A DNA stretch of 64,000 bases from Allohahella sp002354735. Lineage in GTDB: Bacteria; Pseudomonadota; Gammaproteobacteria; Pseudomonadales; Oleiphilaceae. The notes below the pieces were generated by a model that was not told the DNA's origin, ran no database searches, and saw only the letters and a program-made list of their open reading frames with translations. Of the stretch, positions 43,116 to 52,186 are shown piece by piece (the stretch's first letter is position 1; each line of letters opens with the position of its first letter). Location of the stretch: positions 4,154,001 to 4,218,000 of the forward strand of contig NZ_CP172312.1 in NCBI RefSeq assembly GCF_047946665.1. Direction: 5' to 3'. Position numbers and translations under genes: made by a program.

Positions 43116-43943
43116 TCAGGCAATCGCCAGACCGCCGGCAATTTTCAGTGGTGGTCGAGTGGGTAGTTCTGGTTCGTCGCTGAATGTTGTGGTGCCATAG
43201 ATAGCGTTGAGGCGCGCGGGCGTCAGCATCGTGGAAGGCCCGTCGAACACGATCCGCCCATCCTTGAGCGCAATCGCACGAGGGCAGAATTTGCAGGCGT
43301 AGTCGACTTGATGCAGGGTCACGACCACCGTTTTGCCGTCGCGGTCATTGATGTCGGCCAGAATCTCCATCACCTTGCGGGATGACTCGGGGTCAAGCGA
43401 TGCAATGGGTTCATCGGCGAGAATGAGTTCTGCCTGCTGGGTGAGGGCGCGGGCAATTGCCACACGCTGTTGCTGACCACCAGAAAGACGGGAGGCGCGC
43501 TGATTGACGAAAGCATCCATGCCGACCCGGCGTAGCGACTCCAGCGCCAGAGCCTGTTCCTCCTTGGTAAAAAAGCTGAGGCAGCCACGCCAGGTGGCTA
43601 TCCTGCCGAGAGCGCCGATCAGCACATTGCTCATGACACTCATGCGATTGACGAGGTTGTACTGCTGAAAGATGTAACCGATTTTCGAGCGGGTCTGACG
43701 AACGTCAGAGTCAAGCTTGCCGTTGACCTGCACCGGGGCACCGAGCACATCTATTCGGCCCTGTTCCCGATCACCCTGCGATAATCCAGCGAGATGTCGA
43801 AGCAGCGTAGACTTGCCTGAACCTGATGGACCAATCAGCGCGACCATCTCCCCCGGGGCTATAGTCAGGCTGACATCATGAAGTGCTTTTCCACCCTTGC
43901 CGAAGGTCTTCGACAGATTGGTGACGCGTATGACTGATTCCAT
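43116..43943 (-). CDS. phnC: Phosphonate ABC ATPase PhnC
   Basis: ATPase of PhnCDE and first gene of the phn operon. Walker A GPSGSGKST near residue 38, IGYIFQQYNLVNRMSVMSNV near 88-107, signature LSGGQQQRVAIARAL near 152, Walker B LILADEPIASLDP near 174. 275 residues. Its promoter region carries the Pho box and the PhnF-like site. The gap to phnD is about 50 bases without a visible promoter. Confidence 0.95.
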   Translation of the reverse strand: MESVIRVTNLSKTFGKGGKALHDVSLTIAPGEMVALIGPSGSGKSTLLRHLAGLSQGDREQGRIDVLGAPVQVNGKLDSDVRQTRSKIGYIFQQYNLVNRMSVMSNVLIGALGRIATWRGCLSFFTKEEQALALESLRRVGMDAFVNQRASRLSGGQQQRVAIARALTQQAELILADEPIASLDPESSRKVMEILADINDRDGKTVVVTLHQVDYACKFCPRAIALKDGRIVFDGPSTMLTPARLNAIYGTTTFSDEPELPTRPPLKIAGGLAIA

Positions 43944-44032
43944 AAAGCCTCTCGATGCCGTGCGTCTGGTGGCGCAGCTGGCGTATTGATTCGAAGGGCT
44001 TCAGTATCGGGATGGGTTGTGACACTGCCATG

Positions 44033-44044
44033 TCGTCTAGATGA
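44033..44044. promoter_or_regulatory. Second PhnF-like site overlapping the Pho box
   Basis: TCGTCTAGATGA agrees at 9 of 12 positions with the palindrome upstream of phnF and keeps the TCTAGA centre. It overlaps the downstream edge of the Pho box by four bases, where a bound repressor would block RNA polymerase. Confidence 0.45.
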
Positions 44045-44058
44045 CTCATTCATGACAG
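44041..44058 (-). promoter_or_regulatory. Pho box upstream of phnC
   Basis: On the minus strand CTGTCATGAATGAGTCAT matches about 15 of 18 positions of the PhoB consensus, including one perfect CTGTCAT half. It lies about 100 bases before the phnC start, oriented toward the operon. Confidence 0.75.
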
Positions 44059-44096
44059 TTAAATGAATACTTGGCAGGCGCCGGAAGAGGCTGTAC

Positions 44097-45359
44097 TTAT
44101 AAGGCTTCGGCCAGGCCGTTGCCAGCGAGATAGCCACCGGTCCAGGCAGCCTGAAAATTGAATCCTCCAGTCAAAGCGTCGATGTCGATGACTTCACCCG
44201 CCAGGAACAGACCGGGAAACCGGCGCGCGGCGAAATTTCGAAAGTCGATTTCGGAGCGTGCGACGCCCCCAGCAGTTACGAACTCGTCCTTGTTCGTGCT
44301 TTTGCCGTTTATTCGCAGCACGCTGTTGGTGAGTATGTCGGCCAGACGGCGCGCTTCCTCGCGGCCGAGATCGGCCCAACGTTGATCCTGATCAATGCCC
44401 GCGTGCTCCGCCAAACTCGCGAACAGCCGCGTAGGCAGTGAAAACGGACTATTGCCGATTACCTTTTTCTTTGCCAGAGCGGGACGAGCGTCATTAATCC
44501 CGGCAAGGCATTCTGCAGCTGTGCAGTTGCCTAGCCAGTTGATGCGCAGCCCGAACTGATACTCACAGGCTGCAAGTGCGGTCGCGCCCCATGCAGAGAG
44601 ACGTAGAATGGCTGGCCCGCTCACGCCACGATGAGTGATGAGCAAAGGGCCGCTGGCTTCAGTATTCGACCGCGCGCCTGGTATTTCGATTTGGACATGA
44701 GCGTCCTGTACGCTGACGCCTGCAAGATCTCGCAAGCGAGTGTCGCGCGTGTCGAATGCGAACAGGGACGGGACCGCTGGCACGATATCGAGACCCAGGG
44801 CCGCCAGCGAACGCCAGATGTGCGGACTGCTCCCGGAGCAGACGATCACCGCGTCGCCTTCGAATACTGACTGTCCTGCCGTGGACACGCGCCAGCGCGA
44901 TGCCGAAGTTCCAGGCTCCTGATCGGCTGGCTCAATCGTGCCCACCCTCTGATTCAGCAGCTGTCTGACGCCGAGTCGATTCGCCGCAGCAAGCAAGGCA
45001 TCTATGATAGTTTGAGATGAGTCCGAGACGGGGAACATCCGACCATCCTGCTCAGTCTTGAGCGCGACACCTTCTGCTTCGAACCAGGCGACGGTATTCA
45101 TGGCGCCGAAATGATAGAAGGGGCCGAGTAACTCCTTTTCACCACGCGGGTAAAAGGTGACGAGGTCGCTCGCGTCGGGACAATCATGCGTGACATTGCA
45201 GCGTCCGCCGCCGGAGATCCGAACCTTGCCGAGCGGGGAAGAACTACCTTCGAGGATGGTGATGCGCGCCTCGCGCCCGGAGGCCTTGAAGGCGGTGGCG
45301 GCAGAGATTGCAGCGAAATAACCGGCTGCACCACCGCCTACGATCAGAATTTCTTTCAT
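44097..45359 (-). CDS. HI0933/YhiN-family flavoprotein
   Basis: FAD-binding oxidoreductase of unknown reaction. The dinucleotide motif ILIVGGGAAGYFAAI starts at residue 4. SGGGRCNVTHDCPD near 50-63 is the family hallmark; the late FAD motif GLFLAGEVIDIDALTGGFNFQAAWTGG near 385-411, read as two blocks, contacts the cofactor. 420 residues, full length. It stands alone just upstream of the phn promoter on the same strand. YhiN-like proteins are widespread, and their physiological substrate remains unclear. Confidence 0.85.
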   Translation of the reverse strand: MKEILIVGGGAAGYFAAISAATAFKASGREARITILEGSSSPLGKVRISGGGRCNVTHDCPDASDLVTFYPRGEKELLGPFYHFGAMNTVAWFEAEGVALKTEQDGRMFPVSDSSQTIIDALLAAANRLGVRQLLNQRVGTIEPADQEPGTSASRWRVSTAGQSVFEGDAVIVCSGSSPHIWRSLAALGLDIVPAVPSLFAFDTRDTRLRDLAGVSVQDAHVQIEIPGARSNTEASGPLLITHRGVSGPAILRLSAWGATALAACEYQFGLRINWLGNCTAAECLAGINDARPALAKKKVIGNSPFSLPTRLFASLAEHAGIDQDQRWADLGREEARRLADILTNSVLRINGKSTNKDEFVTAGGVARSEIDFRNFAARRFPGLFLAGEVIDIDALTGGFNFQAAWTGGYLAGNGLAEAL

Positions 45360-45380
45360 TATGACTCAACGTATTTGAAT

Positions 45381-47078
45381 TTAGTCAGTCAGACCATTGA
45401 GATAAGCATGAACATGCTGCACGCAGACGGAGCCTTCACCCACACCGGACGCAACACGCTTCACAGAGCCGGCGCGTACATCGCCCACAGCAAATACGCC
45501 CTCTATGGAAGTTGTGAATGCTGAAGAAGGTTGTGCGCCCTTGACCATCGCGCCTGTGACGACGAAGTCCTCGCTGTCCAGCTGAAGACAGTCGCGGAGC
45601 CAGTCTGTGTTAGGCACAGCGCCGATCAGTACGAATACGTTCCGGATATCGTGTGTCTGTGCTGACTCGTCACGCGTCTGCCAGCTCACCTGTTTGAGAA
45701 ACCGGTCACCTTCGAGGGCCGTCAGTTCGGTTGCAGTATGGACGCTTATGGATGAGGAGTCTTCTATGCGCTGTATCAAATAGTCCGACATGGTCTCGGT
45801 CAGTGTATCTTCACGGACCAGCATATGAACCTGTCTTGCATGTCTCGAAAGAAAGACGGCAGCCTGACCTGCGGAATTGCCGCCACCCACGACCACCACG
45901 TTTTCTCCTGAGCACAGCTGAGCCTCCATTGCTGTAGCTGCGTAATGGATGCCCTGACCTTCGTACTGGCTGTAGTTCGACAAATCCAGCCTTCTGTAGG
46001 TGGCCCCCGTCGCAATGACTACGGCTTTGGCGCTCACACTGCATTCGTCGTCGATATGAATGATGAATGGGCGGGTAGAGCAGTCGAGACGACTGGCCGG
46101 TCGCGAAACGGCGAAACGGGCACCAAACTTCTGCGCCTGAATCCAGGCTCGACCTGCCAGCGCCTGACCTGAGATGCCTACCGGGAATCCGAGGTAATTT
46201 TCGATCTTGGAGCTGGTGCCAGCCTGACCACCGGGCGCTTCGACTTCGATGACCAGCGTGCTAAGGCTCTCGGATGCCGCGTACACTGCCGCCGAGAGAC
46301 CGGCCGGGCCGGCGCCGACCACAATCACGTCGTAGACCTTGTTCTGCTCCAGGTTCTCGGTAAGGCCAAGCTGGTCCGCGAGTTCGGGATTGGTCGGCTG
46401 GTAAAGCACAGCCTGACGGGGGCTTACGACCACCGGCAGGCGTGACATGTCTATGTGGTGATTGCCTGCAAAACTTTCCGCCTCTGTAGAGCCGTCGGCT
46501 ATCAGCAGATGGCTCGGGTAGCCATTTCGTTCGAGGAAACGACGGATTCTGAGGCTTTCGCCGTCGCCTGCTTCAGCGAAGATGGTCACACCAGCCTGCT
46601 CATGATTGAGGACGCCGGTACGGCGAAGGATAAGCGCGCGCATGATGATGTCGCTTATGTCCTGCTCTGCACTCATCATTCGGTAGAACTGGGGGCGGGG
46701 AATCCGCAGCACCTCTGTTGGCTCTGCAGCACGGGCCCCAACCAGTACCATCCTGTCATTGAAGAGATCCAGCTCTCCACTGAATTGTCCTGCCTCGTGA
46801 ACCGTGAGGACGTGCGACACATTATCTGTATCAAGTTCGTAGATCTCGATACTGCCACTGAGTACAAGCAGGAAGTCGACCCCTCGGTCGCCACGTGAGA
46901 AGAGGACGTCGCCCTTGTCGTGCCTTTCGAGGCTGCCATAAGGCTTCAGACGTTCTATTGCCTCGTCATCGAGCCTGGCAAAGGTCTGCTGTTCTCGAGC
47001 ATAGGGGTCACTCGGATCGGTCGCATCGTTGAGCGCTTGTCGCTCCGGCTTCGTTCGGCTTGTTGTGTCATGCGTCAT
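45381..47078 (-). CDS. cNMP-binding, thioredoxin reductase-like flavoprotein
   Basis: Three-part protein of 565 residues. A cyclic-nucleotide-binding domain (about 30-150: KGDVLFSRGDRGVDFLLVLSG, in family order), a thioredoxin-like linker (about 165-245: FAEAGDGESLRIRRFLERNG), then a TrxR-like FAD/NADPH module (VIVVGAGPAGLSAAVYAA near 255, VVVGGGNSAGQAAVFL near 405, late FAVGDVRAG near 533). The redox CxxC expected after the FAD domain is missing; the region reads GIHYAATAMEAQ. Start at 47078 is fixed by GGAGGA six bases upstream. Electron acceptor and effector nucleotide are unknown. Confidence 0.85.
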   Translation of the reverse strand: MTHDTTSRTKPERQALNDATDPSDPYAREQQTFARLDDEAIERLKPYGSLERHDKGDVLFSRGDRGVDFLLVLSGSIEIYELDTDNVSHVLTVHEAGQFSGELDLFNDRMVLVGARAAEPTEVLRIPRPQFYRMMSAEQDISDIIMRALILRRTGVLNHEQAGVTIFAEAGDGESLRIRRFLERNGYPSHLLIADGSTEAESFAGNHHIDMSRLPVVVSPRQAVLYQPTNPELADQLGLTENLEQNKVYDVIVVGAGPAGLSAAVYAASESLSTLVIEVEAPGGQAGTSSKIENYLGFPVGISGQALAGRAWIQAQKFGARFAVSRPASRLDCSTRPFIIHIDDECSVSAKAVVIATGATYRRLDLSNYSQYEGQGIHYAATAMEAQLCSGENVVVVGGGNSAGQAAVFLSRHARQVHMLVREDTLTETMSDYLIQRIEDSSSISVHTATELTALEGDRFLKQVSWQTRDESAQTHDIRNVFVLIGAVPNTDWLRDCLQLDSEDFVVTGAMVKGAQPSSAFTTSIEGVFAVGDVRAGSVKRVASGVGEGSVCVQHVHAYLNGLTD

Positions 47079-47205
47079 CGCAGGTCCTCCAGTATTGCGG
47101 TAGTCGTATGTGCCGATGACTGGCAGACCGCCTGCGTGGTAGCATTCGCGCCCGAGATGGCGACGTATATGCCGCAAGCCAGTCCTCATTTTCACTCAAT
47201 CTGAC

Positions 47206-48717
47206 ATGCGTACGATGCCGTTGAAACAAAGTCTTACTATCCTCCTGAATCGAAGTGTTGAACATCCCTATGTGACGACACTGGTGCTCTGCCTGCTCGG
47301 TGCACTGATCAAGATACTGCTGGTGAGTTATCCGCTCAGTAGCGACGGGGCGCTTTATCTGACTGTAGCGAGGGTCTTTTCGCAGGAGGGGCTCGAAGCG
47401 GCGCTTGCGCTGTACTACTATCCTTTTCTTTCGATTCTCATTTCGCTCGTCAGCAGTGCTACCGGTCTGAGCCTGCTGCACGCGGGCCACGTGGTGTGCG
47501 TTGGACTGGCGACGCTTACAAGCCTGAGTTTCGTCTATATCGTAAGACAGCACGACCGGGGATGGACCACCACCCTGGCGGCAGTGCTGCTTATCGTTCT
47601 GCTGCCTCAGCTCAACGAGTTGAAAGAGCAGGTCTATCGGGATTGGGGGCTCTGGGCCTTTTCGCTTGCGGCCCTGGCCAGTCTGATTCACTTCGAACGC
47701 GGTGCGCCTCGGTGGTTCTTTTTGCTCTGGTTCGTTCTGCAGCTGCTCGCCGGCCTGTTCAAGCAGGAAGGATTCGTGCTGTTATTGGCGCCGTTTGTTC
47801 TCGCATTTACCGGGGGCAGCCGCACGCGGGTCTTTCGTTCGCCGCTGGTGCTGGGCTGTGGTATCGCGTTCAGTGTGCTGGTGGGTGTGCTGTATTATCT
47901 GAATCAGGACGATCTGCATTGGGCAATGCAGCACACTGATCGACTCAGCAGAATTCCAGCCACTATTTCGACGCAGTCCGCCATACTCGGTGAGACGGTT
48001 CTGAACGAATACTCCGACCGTCACGCGACCGGGCTCTATCTCTGGATGCTGGCTGTACTGTTGCTGCTTTCATTGATCAAGGCTTTCAAGACCGCGATCA
48101 TTATTCCAGTGCTGTACCTGCTTACGAAAGCGTGGCGCGTCAGCGCGGTGGCGCCGGCACTGAAGGCTTACATTGCGCTGGCTGCCCTGCCAGTGGCCAT
48201 GTTCTGCATCGAATATCAGTTCGTCGCCGCCCGCTATATCATGCTTCTGGTGTTGCTGATTCTTGCTGCTGTATTGCCGGGACTCATTCAACAGCGCAGC
48301 AGATTTCCGAAATCGGCCAGAGTGTTCGCCATCCTGCTGGGTCTCACGCTCATAGTTGAAAGTTTCTCGGTCTCAGTCTTCGAAGACAGCCATTTGAAAT
48401 CGGCCGAGCGATGGATTGAAGACAACACCTCGCCTGAGGCAAGCGTCTTCAGCAACGCGCGTGCCATCACCTTTGTGCTTGATCGAATGGATAAGCCTCG
48501 CGACGCGATGACCGATCATCCTGTCGGCGCAGAGGATCGCTACGACTATTACCTGCATCTCAGCAGTCGTAAGCAGCCAAGTGCCCCACCGTTCCAGACG
48601 GGGGAGCCTGTGGCCACTTTCTCGGCCGAGAAGGGCAAGAAGGCAGAAATCTTCCACCTGCGGGATCAGGATGTAGATGCTTCAGGTGCGGCAGAGGCCG
48701 AGCGCCCCTCGCACTGA
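47206..48717 (+). CDS. GT-C membrane glycosyltransferase (GT39/ArnT-like)
   Basis: Integral membrane protein with about ten predicted helices over 503 residues. The first periplasmic loop contains SDGALYLTVARVF near residue 46, where GT-C enzymes carry the catalytic acidic residue, followed by YYYPFLSIL. A soluble C-terminal part of about 100 residues follows the last helix. It probably transfers a sugar from a polyprenyl-phosphate donor to a glycan or lipid in the periplasm. It starts the plus-strand glycan cluster with wecB and a GT4 gene and is divergent from the flavoprotein, with about 130 bases between starts. Confidence 0.65.
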   Translation: MRTMPLKQSLTILLNRSVEHPYVTTLVLCLLGALIKILLVSYPLSSDGALYLTVARVFSQEGLEAALALYYYPFLSILISLVSSATGLSLLHAGHVVCVGLATLTSLSFVYIVRQHDRGWTTTLAAVLLIVLLPQLNELKEQVYRDWGLWAFSLAALASLIHFERGAPRWFFLLWFVLQLLAGLFKQEGFVLLLAPFVLAFTGGSRTRVFRSPLVLGCGIAFSVLVGVLYYLNQDDLHWAMQHTDRLSRIPATISTQSAILGETVLNEYSDRHATGLYLWMLAVLLLLSLIKAFKTAIIIPVLYLLTKAWRVSAVAPALKAYIALAALPVAMFCIEYQFVAARYIMLLVLLILAAVLPGLIQQRSRFPKSARVFAILLGLTLIVESFSVSVFEDSHLKSAERWIEDNTSPEASVFSNARAITFVLDRMDKPRDAMTDHPVGAEDRYDYYLHLSSRKQPSAPPFQTGEPVATFSAEKGKKAEIFHLRDQDVDASGAAEAERPSH

Positions 48718-48795
48718 GATCTGCTTGTGGCAGAGCCCATGCGAGGTTAACCTCGATCCTTGAATCTGGATTACCTGAAGAGGGAACAAGTCGGA

Positions 48796-49926
48796 ATGCG
48801 AATGCTGCTGGTCTTTGGAACGCGGCCTGAGGCTATCAAGATGGCACCGCTGGTGCGTCAACTGAAACTCACCGACTGCGATGTGAGAGTCTGCGTCACT
48901 GCTCAGCACAGGGCCATGCTCGATCAGGTGCTGTCGCTTTTCGGGATAGAGCCTGATTACGATCTCGATGTCATGTTGCCTAACCAGGATCTCACCGATC
49001 TCACAGCGCGCTTACTGCCGGGGCTCCGGGATGTACTAAAGGATTTTCAACCCGACTGGGTCGGCGTCCACGGCGATACGTCGACCACACTCACTGCCAG
49101 TCTTGCTGCCTTCTATCAGCAAGTCCCAGTGTTTCACGTCGAGGCGGGCCTGCGTACAGGGAACATGCGTTCGCCCTGGCCGGAAGAAATGAACCGGCGC
49201 CTGACCGGGTCACTGGCTCAGCTGCATTTTGCGCCGACCGAGATGGCCAGGCAGAATCTGCTGAAGGAGAATATTGCCGAATCACAGATTCTCGTTACCG
49301 GTAATACTGTCATTGACGCACTTCTATCGGTCGTGGCGCAGCTGCGGGACAACGAAGCGATCGCGGCGTCTTGTCGTGCGGCGCTTCCGCTTTCTGACGA
49401 AGTGCTTTCAGCGAAGGTTCTGCTGGTTACCGGTCATCGGCGCGAAAATTTTGGGCGGGGCTTCGAAAACATCTGCGAGGCTTTGAAGGCGCTGGCGTCG
49501 GCGAAACCGGATTTGCAGATAGTCTACCCGGTACACCTTAATCCTAACGTGCGCGAGCCGGTCAATCGTATTCTCAAAGCGGTGAACAATGTTCACCTGA
49601 TCGAGCCTCTCGAGTACCTGCCCTTTGTCTACCTGATGATGAAATCCCATATTGTCCTGACTGATTCCGGAGGGGTTCAGGAAGAAGCGCCTTCGTTGGG
49701 CAAGCCTGTACTGGTCATGCGTGATACTACAGAACGACCGGAAGCCGTGGCAGCGGGCACGGTTCGGCTGGTTGGCACCGACGGCGCCAGAATCACTGAA
49801 GGCGTACTGGCGCTCCTGGATGACGAGGCGCTCTACCAAAGTATGGCCTTCGCCCATAACCCCTATGGTGACGGGAAAGCGGCCGCAAGAATAACCGATC
49901 GCCTGCTCAGGGAATCCTCGCTATGA
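48796..49926 (+). CDS. wecB: UDP-GlcNAc 2-epimerase (non-hydrolysing)
   Basis: Converts UDP-GlcNAc to UDP-ManNAc for surface polysaccharide synthesis. FGTRPEAIKMAPLV at the start, GVHGDTSTTL near residue 93, HVEAGLRTG near 114, TGHRRENFG near 213 and DSGGVQEEAPSLGKPVLVMR near 290 are all family motifs; the catalytic Asp, Glu and His positions are present. 376 residues from the ATG at 48796; a TTG at 48760 adds 12 residues unlike the family. Four-base overlap with the next gene. Confidence 0.93.
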   Translation: MRMLLVFGTRPEAIKMAPLVRQLKLTDCDVRVCVTAQHRAMLDQVLSLFGIEPDYDLDVMLPNQDLTDLTARLLPGLRDVLKDFQPDWVGVHGDTSTTLTASLAAFYQQVPVFHVEAGLRTGNMRSPWPEEMNRRLTGSLAQLHFAPTEMARQNLLKENIAESQILVTGNTVIDALLSVVAQLRDNEAIAASCRAALPLSDEVLSAKVLLVTGHRRENFGRGFENICEALKALASAKPDLQIVYPVHLNPNVREPVNRILKAVNNVHLIEPLEYLPFVYLMMKSHIVLTDSGGVQEEAPSLGKPVLVMRDTTERPEAVAAGTVRLVGTDGARITEGVLALLDDEALYQSMAFAHNPYGDGKAAARITDRLLRESSL

Positions 49927-51041
49927 AGGCCATGAAAGTCGTGATGGTTTCGAACGAATTTCCACCGAGTGTGGGCGGTGTACAGACGCACGTGCACGAG
50001 CTTGCCAAGGCGATGGTGGCCCAGGGCAATCGAGTGGTCGTCGTGACCCGAAAGTCGGATGCGGCTCTGCCAGATTCAGAAATTATGGATGGCATCGACG
50101 TTCGTCGCTATCCGCTGCCGGACAGTCACTTCTTCTATGACTTCAGGTTGCGACGAATACTCAGGAAACTGGTTACATCCGAGGGGTTTGAAGTACTGCA
50201 CATTCATGGGATGCGTCCACTGGCAGCATCCCGGGGTCTCGGCGTGCCGGTCATATTCACCAACCATACCTCCTCCTTCCTCAAAAGGGCGACTCAAGGG
50301 GGCAAGGTGCTGGAAAAGATGCGCCGACAGCTAATCATTGCAGACATGGTGCTGGCGCCGAGCGACGAGCTCGTTCAGGCGACGCTCGCGACCGGTTATG
50401 ACAAGCCAACCCGCTTCATATCCAACGGTGCCGACACGACTCGCTTCTACCCCCGCGCTTCTGATTTGCGCTCGGCCTTGAGTATTCCCTCGGATGCCTT
50501 CGTAGCAGTATTGGCGAGACGATTGGTGGAGAAGAACGGCGTGCTCTACTTTGCCCGGGCAATAGCCTCCCTTGAACTTCCGGACTTGCATGTCATAGTC
50601 GCCGGCGATGGCGCGGAAAGAGATGAATTCGAGCGAATTACCAAGTCAGGTGGACTCTCCGGACAGGTTCACATGCTTGGTGCAGTAGCCAACGCGGAAA
50701 TGCCCGAGGTGTTTAGCGCTGGAAATGTGGGCATTCTGCCCTCCCTGATGGAAGCGACCAGCATCGCTGGACTTGAAGCGATGGCCTGTGGGCTACCGCT
50801 GATCGGCACCAGAGTGGGGGGCATTCCCGTCATTATCGACGATCGACGCTCCGGCATTCTCGTCGACCCTCGGTCGCCTGAAGCGCTTGCGAGTGCAATC
50901 ACCGAGCTTTATGAAGACAGGGCCTTAGCAGCCGCCATGGGTAAGATCAGTCTCGAAATCGCCAGACAGAAGTTTTCCTGGGATGTCATCGCGACTACAA
51001 CCATCGGCTGCTATCGAGAAGCACAGCAGCAGTATTTATAG
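49923..51041 (+). CDS. GT4-family glycosyltransferase
   Basis: Retaining GT-B glycosyltransferase of 372 residues. N-terminal acceptor domain with NEFPPSVGGVQTHVHELA near residue 10; C-terminal donor domain with VLARRLVEKNGVLYFARA near 200, GDGAERDEFERI near 230 and the E-x7-E element in MEATSIAGLEAMACGLP near 275. ATGA overlap with wecB shows they are co-translated, suggesting a ManNAc- or GlcNAc-containing glycan. It ends in a six-base convergent overlap with the SHOCT gene. Confidence 0.85.
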   Translation: MKAMKVVMVSNEFPPSVGGVQTHVHELAKAMVAQGNRVVVVTRKSDAALPDSEIMDGIDVRRYPLPDSHFFYDFRLRRILRKLVTSEGFEVLHIHGMRPLAASRGLGVPVIFTNHTSSFLKRATQGGKVLEKMRRQLIIADMVLAPSDELVQATLATGYDKPTRFISNGADTTRFYPRASDLRSALSIPSDAFVAVLARRLVEKNGVLYFARAIASLELPDLHVIVAGDGAERDEFERITKSGGLSGQVHMLGAVANAEMPEVFSAGNVGILPSLMEATSIAGLEAMACGLPLIGTRVGGIPVIIDDRRSGILVDPRSPEALASAITELYEDRALAAAMGKISLEIARQKFSWDVIATTTIGCYREAQQQYL

Positions 51042-52001
51042 CCGCTTGAGCAACTCAGTCTTCTTCGTCGCGTACTCGTCTTCGCTGATGTAGCCCTTAT
51101 CTTTCAGGCCCGCCAACTTTTCGATGGCGGCGAACACATCGCTTTCGGCCAGGCTGGATGAATCCGACTGCTGCGGAAGTGGCTGTGACTGATTCACATT
51201 CTGCTGTGGCGCCTGGTCGAACTGGTTGGTCTGGTTCGATGAACTGTTCTGACTGGCGCTCTGGTTCGAGTCCTGGTTCTGATCGACACCGTCAGCAGAA
51301 ATGATTGGCAGCTGGTTGGCATTCACCAGGCCGTACTGACTGGTAAACGTCAGCGAGGTATCGCCGCCCTGTTGCTGTGAAACACCGCCGATCTGATGAT
51401 CCAGCGTGTCATACACGGTCACTTGCCCATTTCGCTCGACCGCAAGACGATGCGTCGCAGGAAAAACGGCGTAGCGAATATTGTTCTGCCCGCCGGTAGA
51501 CGACGCCGCGCCAAGGCCGTCCGGCCACCAGTTGTTGAAACTGTTGTTGCCGCCGAACATGCCGCCCTGGGCGAAGTTGCCCTGCTGCTGGGAGTTGCCT
51601 TGGCTCTGATACCCGCCGCCCTGACCCTGCTGCTGAAAGCCACCACCGCTACTTTGCTGCTGACCGTAGCCACCATTGTTCTGCTGCTGACCGGAATTGC
51701 TGTAGCTCGGCTTTTTTACCGGCACGAACAATTGTTCCTGCTGCTGGAGCAGTCGTGACAGCTCGCCGCAGACGTTGTCTACCGAGGCCTTGAGACCATA
51801 ATTGAACATGTCGCCAACCATGGTCATCCCCCCCTGCATCCACTGCCCGCCACCGCCGAACTCGGGACAGTTGAACTGCGCCATGCTGCCATTGCCATTC
51901 ATGACGGCATAGAGCATGCACATGATGGCATCGGTAGACACGCCGTAGCGGGAAGCCATATCGTTGATGGTGCGTTGGCCATATTCGGTGAGGGTTTGCA
52001 T
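51036..52001 (-). CDS. Q/N-rich protein with C-terminal SHOCT domain
   Basis: No known function. Residues 1-95 are ordered and helical (TEYGQRTINDMASRYGVSTDA). About 98-165 is a Gln/Asn/Gly/Ser tract with Tyr and Phe, prion-like in composition. A short beta-rich domain (IRYAVFPATHRLAVERNGQVTVYD, about 175-240, in two parts) follows, then a second Gln/Asn/Ser tract (240-285). The last 32 residues are a SHOCT element (AIEKLAGLKDKGYISEDEY), a short oligomerisation-type motif. No signal peptide or membrane segment. Transcribed divergently from rluF. Confidence 0.6.
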   Translation of the reverse strand: MQTLTEYGQRTINDMASRYGVSTDAIMCMLYAVMNGNGSMAQFNCPEFGGGGQWMQGGMTMVGDMFNYGLKASVDNVCGELSRLLQQQEQLFVPVKKPSYSNSGQQQNNGGYGQQQSSGGGFQQQGQGGGYQSQGNSQQQGNFAQGGMFGGNNSFNNWWPDGLGAASSTGGQNNIRYAVFPATHRLAVERNGQVTVYDTLDHQIGGVSQQQGGDTSLTFTSQYGLVNANQLPIISADGVDQNQDSNQSASQNSSSNQTNQFDQAPQQNVNQSQPLPQQSDSSSLAESDVFAAIEKLAGLKDKGYISEDEYATKKTELLKRL

Positions 52002-52186
52002 TTCAAATTCTCCATGGATTGCAGTGGTCTGTTTCGGCAGAATGTCAGTTGAAGACGCCGTTTCAGAGTGACTACGGGATAAACTGAAATGGGACGAGCT
52101 GTTTACTGAAAAGGGCAGACTGTTCGGTCAGTCTATCAGATCCCGCCGGCGAACATTCTTTATTCTGGATTAAGGATACGAATAGA

